NCBI GenBank assembly: GCA_023260355.1 | Contig: JALQVJ010000018.1 | Span: 1 to 5,797 of the forward strand | Source of the DNA: Burkholderiaceae bacterium | GTDB taxonomy: Bacteria > Pseudomonadota > Gammaproteobacteria > Burkholderiales > Burkholderiaceae_C | Length of the DNA: 5,797 nt | Direction: 5' to 3' | Shown: positions 3,965 through 5,797 of the stretch, piece by piece | Numbering within the stretch: the first letter of the stretch is position 1 | How the letters are laid out: each line of letters opens with the position of its first letter | The notes under the pieces: generated by a model | Told to the model about the DNA's origin: nothing | The model's input: only the letters and a program-made list of their open reading frames with translations | Databases searched by the model: none | Made by a program: the position numbers and the translations under genes

Positions 3965-5797
3965 ATGCGTTTCAGCCCAAAAGAGATCGAGGCGCGAGCC
4001 AAAGCCTTCAGCCTGCGATGGGCAGACGCCGCCAACGAAAAGGCCTTGGCGCAGTCGTTTTGGCTCGACTTTTTTGAAATTTTTGGCATCACCAACAAGC
4101 GCGTTAGCACGTTCGAGCACCACGTCAAAAAACTCAGCGGGCGCAACGGCTTCATAGATCTGTTTTGGCCCGGCACCTTGTTGGTCGAGCACAAGTCCAA
4201 GGGCGAAAACCTGGACAAAGCCCTCGACCAAGCCATGGGCTACATCCAAGTGCTGCCCGAGCACGAGCTGCCCGAGTTGGTGGTGCTGTGCGACTTTGCG
4301 CGGTTTCGGGTGCGCCTCATCTCTGACAAGACCCGCCTGCCAGCCCCAGGCCGCAACACCACCGACGCATCGCCAAGCGGTGCCGCCGACACCACAGACG
4401 GCGCCACAGACGACGCCACCCCGGGCATCAGCGACACCGTCGAGTTCGAGTTGCGCCACCTGCACAAACACGTGCGCTTGTTTCGCGGCCTCGTCGGACA
4501 AAAGCCCCTCACCGTCGCCCCCGAAGACCCCGTCAACATCAAAGCCGCCGAGAGCATGGGGCGCCTGCACGACGCCCTCAAGGCCGGTCACTACGCCGGC
4601 CACGACCTCGAAGTCATGTTGGTGCGCCTGTTGTTTTGTCTGTTCGCCGACGACACCGGCATCTTTCAACCCGCGCATGTGTTCCATGACTTTGTCACCG
4701 AGCACACCGCAGTCGACGGCTCCGACTTGGGCGCGCGACTGGCGCAGTTGTTCCAAACGCTCAACACCCCAGACGGCAGCGTGCCCGGCCAACCCAGCCA
4801 ACGCAGCGCCCACCTTGACGACGCCTTGGCGGTGTTTCCGTACATCAACGGCAAGCTGTTTGAGGAGACCATTCGCATCGCCGACTTTGACGCCAAGATG
4901 CGCCAGGCCCTTGTCACCGCGAGCGCGTTGGACTGGTCGCAAATCAGCCCCGCGATTTTTGGCAGCCTGTTCCAAAGCATCATGGACACGCAAAAGCGCC
5001 GCGACCTTGGCGCGCACTACACCAGCGAAGCCAACATCCTCAAGGTCATTCAGCCGCTTTTCTTGGACGAGTTGCACCAAGAGTTCGAGCGCATCGCGCA
5101 CAACCCCAAAGCCCTGCAAGCCTTTCACATCAAGCTGCAAACCCTCACCTTTTTTGACCCGGCGTGTGGGTGCGGCAACTTTTTGATCATCAGCTATCGC
5201 GAGTTGCGCGAGCTCGAGCTATCGGTGCTGCGCGCCCTGCACAACCTGGGTGTCAACCGGGGCCAGCTCGCGCTCGACGTCCACACCCTCATCCGCGTCA
5301 ACGTGCACCAGTTCTTTGGCATCGAGATCGAAGAGTTCCCCGCGCAAATCGCCCAAGTCGCCATGTGGCTCGTCGACCACCAACTCAACCTGCGCGTGAG
5401 CGAAGAGTTTGGCCAAAGCTTTGTGCGCATCCCCCTGATCAACAGCGCCACCATTCGCCACGCCAACGCACTCACCACCGACTGGCACGACGTCTTGCCC
5501 GCGCACCAGTGCAGCTACGTGTTGGGCAACCCGCCGTTTTTGGGTAAGCAGTATCAGAGCGCGAATCAGAAAGCTGATTTGCGTCGCATCACCCAATCCA
5601 TCAAAGGGGCAGGCGTGTTGGACTTTGTATGCGGCTGGTACATCAAAGCCGCGCACTACATCCAACCCGTCGGCACAAACTCCCCTGCTCTCCAGCAGAT
5701 GCTTCCCGCTCCTTGCCTCAGCATTGCAGTTGGAGTTGACGGCGGTGCCACATCTCATCCTTTGCCCCTCCCTCGCAGTGGACATCCACATGTCCCG
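3965..5797 (+). CDS. MmeI-like single-chain restriction endonuclease / N6-adenine DNA methyltransferase, 3' part missing or disrupted
   Basis: A Type IIL/IIG restriction-modification polypeptide in which one chain both cuts and methylates DNA. The first 611 codons are open to the window end; MmeI itself is about 919 residues. Domains in order: a PD-(D/E)XK nuclease with D65, E75 and K77 (spacing D-x9-E-x-K, as in MmeI), in the stretch IDLFWPGTLLVEHKSKG; a Thr/Asp/Ala-rich linker at about 129-157; a helical region with GAHYTSE (349-355), typical just before the methylase; SAM motif I FDPACGCGNF (397-406); FGIEIEEFP (451-459) with the ribose-contacting acid E454; and the catalytic NPPF (522-525), pointing to adenine-N6 methylation. 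GAGVLDFV and WYIKAAHYIQ follow as in homologues, up to about residue 569. The remaining 42 or so residues do not resemble the family and have A/T-ending codons in about half of positions, so the gene is probably interrupted at about 5672. If so, the rest of the methylase and the target-recognition domain are absent and the product is likely inactive. BREX PglX proteins share the methylase but lack this nuclease motif. Confidence 0.88.
   Translation, partial: MRFSPKEIEARAKAFSLRWADAANEKALAQSFWLDFFEIFGITNKRVSTFEHHVKKLSGRNGFIDLFWPGTLLVEHKSKGENLDKALDQAMGYIQVLPEHELPELVVLCDFARFRVRLISDKTRLPAPGRNTTDASPSGAADTTDGATDDATPGISDTVEFELRHLHKHVRLFRGLVGQKPLTVAPEDPVNIKAAESMGRLHDALKAGHYAGHDLEVMLVRLLFCLFADDTGIFQPAHVFHDFVTEHTAVDGSDLGARLAQLFQTLNTPDGSVPGQPSQRSAHLDDALAVFPYINGKLFEETIRIADFDAKMRQALVTASALDWSQISPAIFGSLFQSIMDTQKRRDLGAHYTSEANILKVIQPLFLDELHQEFERIAHNPKALQAFHIKLQTLTFFDPACGCGNFLIISYRELRELELSVLRALHNLGVNRGQLALDVHTLIRVNVHQFFGIEIEEFPAQIAQVAMWLVDHQLNLRVSEEFGQSFVRIPLINSATIRHANALTTDWHDVLPAHQCSYVLGNPPFLGKQYQSANQKADLRRITQSIKGAGVLDFVCGWYIKAAHYIQPVGTNSPALQQMLPAPCLSIAVGVDGGATSHPLPLPRSGHPHVP
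5673..5797. other. Unrelated DNA joined to the restriction-modification gene, possible mobile-element edge
   Basis: From about 5672 the reading frame loses family resemblance and its codon preference changes: 21 of the last 40 codons end in A or T, against 13 of the 40 before. The stretch holds a small hairpin CTGCT-ctcc-AGCAG (5685-5698) and a TTGACG box (5735-5740). It ends in ATG-TCC-CG (5790-5797) in a different frame from the methylase. M-S-R is a common beginning of REP-associated Y1 transposases (MSRPLRIE-type), so this could be the upstream region of such a gene. Only the first two codons and part of a third are visible, so this is a hypothesis. Alternatives are another insertion-sequence end, an assembly chimera, or a divergent loop of the same protein. 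Confidence 0.35.
5778..5795. repeat. Overlapping inverted repeats at the window end
   Basis: GGACAT-ccac-ATGTCC (5780-5785/5790-5795) is a perfect 6-bp inverted repeat with a 4-nt loop. GTGGA-ca-TCCAC (5778-5782/5785-5789) overlaps it and cannot form at the same time. The first covers the ATG at 5790, so it could hide that start in the transcript or be a REP-like hairpin. Confidence 0.5.

Noticed and set aside
3896..5140. A 414-codon open frame on the minus strand opposite the restriction-modification gene
   Set aside because: It is a shadow: its sequence is Val/Gly/Ala-rich low complexity with no recognisable motif, while the plus strand carries nuclease, SAM and NPPF motifs in order.
5156..5182. 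Cysteine in SAM motif I (DPACGCGNF) as a mutated site
   Set aside because: This form is common in MmeI-like methylases, to my recollection, so it is not a sign of damage.
5219..5791. A 190-codon minus-strand frame crossing the right-hand junction
   Set aside because: It runs through both the methylase antisense and the foreign stretch with no motif and no ribosome binding site; its openness is explained by GC bias.
5640..5797. Group II intron insertion as the cause of the break in the restriction-modification gene
   Set aside because: No GTGYG-type 5' intron boundary is visible at the junction and no domain V-like hairpin is seen in the available 125 bases.
3965..5797. BREX PglX or another phage-defence methylase
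   Set aside because: The D-x9-E-x-K nuclease motif near the N terminus and the spacing of the methylase motifs fit MmeI-like single-chain enzymes better, and no BREX partner genes are in the window.

Overview
The window looks like chromosome from a betaproteobacterium, most likely Burkholderiales and probably Comamonadaceae. This rests on GC-rich coding with strong G/C third positions and on the protein families present: a CbbR-like LysR regulator, a class A flavin hydroxylase, a YegQ/TrhP-type U32 protein and an MmeI-like restriction-modification enzyme. The placement is from recollection of families, not from a search.

Layout, left to right. (1) 1-1049, plus strand: a LysR-type regulator of the CbbR type, missing its first dozen or so residues at the window edge and carrying an unusual Lys/Ala/Pro-rich, histone H1-like tail. 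(2) 1050-1161: a short convergent gap holding a stem-loop whose T-run serves only the minus-strand gene. (3) 1162-2349, minus strand: an FAD-dependent aromatic-ring hydroxylase of the salicylate / 3-hydroxybenzoate hydroxylase type, with Gln in place of the usual Asp of the DG motif. (4) 2350-2403: a 54-bp divergent gap in which neither gene has a convincing Shine-Dalgarno sequence. (5) 2404-3771, plus strand: a full-length U32 peptidase-family protein, the orthologue of E. coli YegQ/TrhP (tRNA wobble uridine hydroxylation), followed by a clear intrinsic terminator. (6) 3826-3964: a gene-free leader with a small cluster of CACGCA motifs. (7) 3965 to the window end, plus strand: a single-chain restriction-modification enzyme of the MmeI (Type IIL/IIG) kind, with a PD-(D/E)XK nuclease motif, SAM-binding motif I and the NPPF catalytic motif. 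The frame stays open to the last base, but from about 5672 it no longer reads like the family and codon use changes.

The first three genes are ordinary chromosomal functions with separate transcription and no evident shared pathway; the regulator could in principle act on the hydroxylase, but nothing in the sequence shows it. The most interesting part is the right end. The restriction-modification gene appears broken at about 5672 by unrelated DNA before its C-terminal half and target-recognition domain. The last eight bases, ATGTCCCG, sit at an overlapping inverted repeat and could be the start of a REP-associated (Y1-type) transposase. That last identification is a hypothesis resting on very little sequence. 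No RNA genes, CRISPR arrays or complete insertion sequences were seen.
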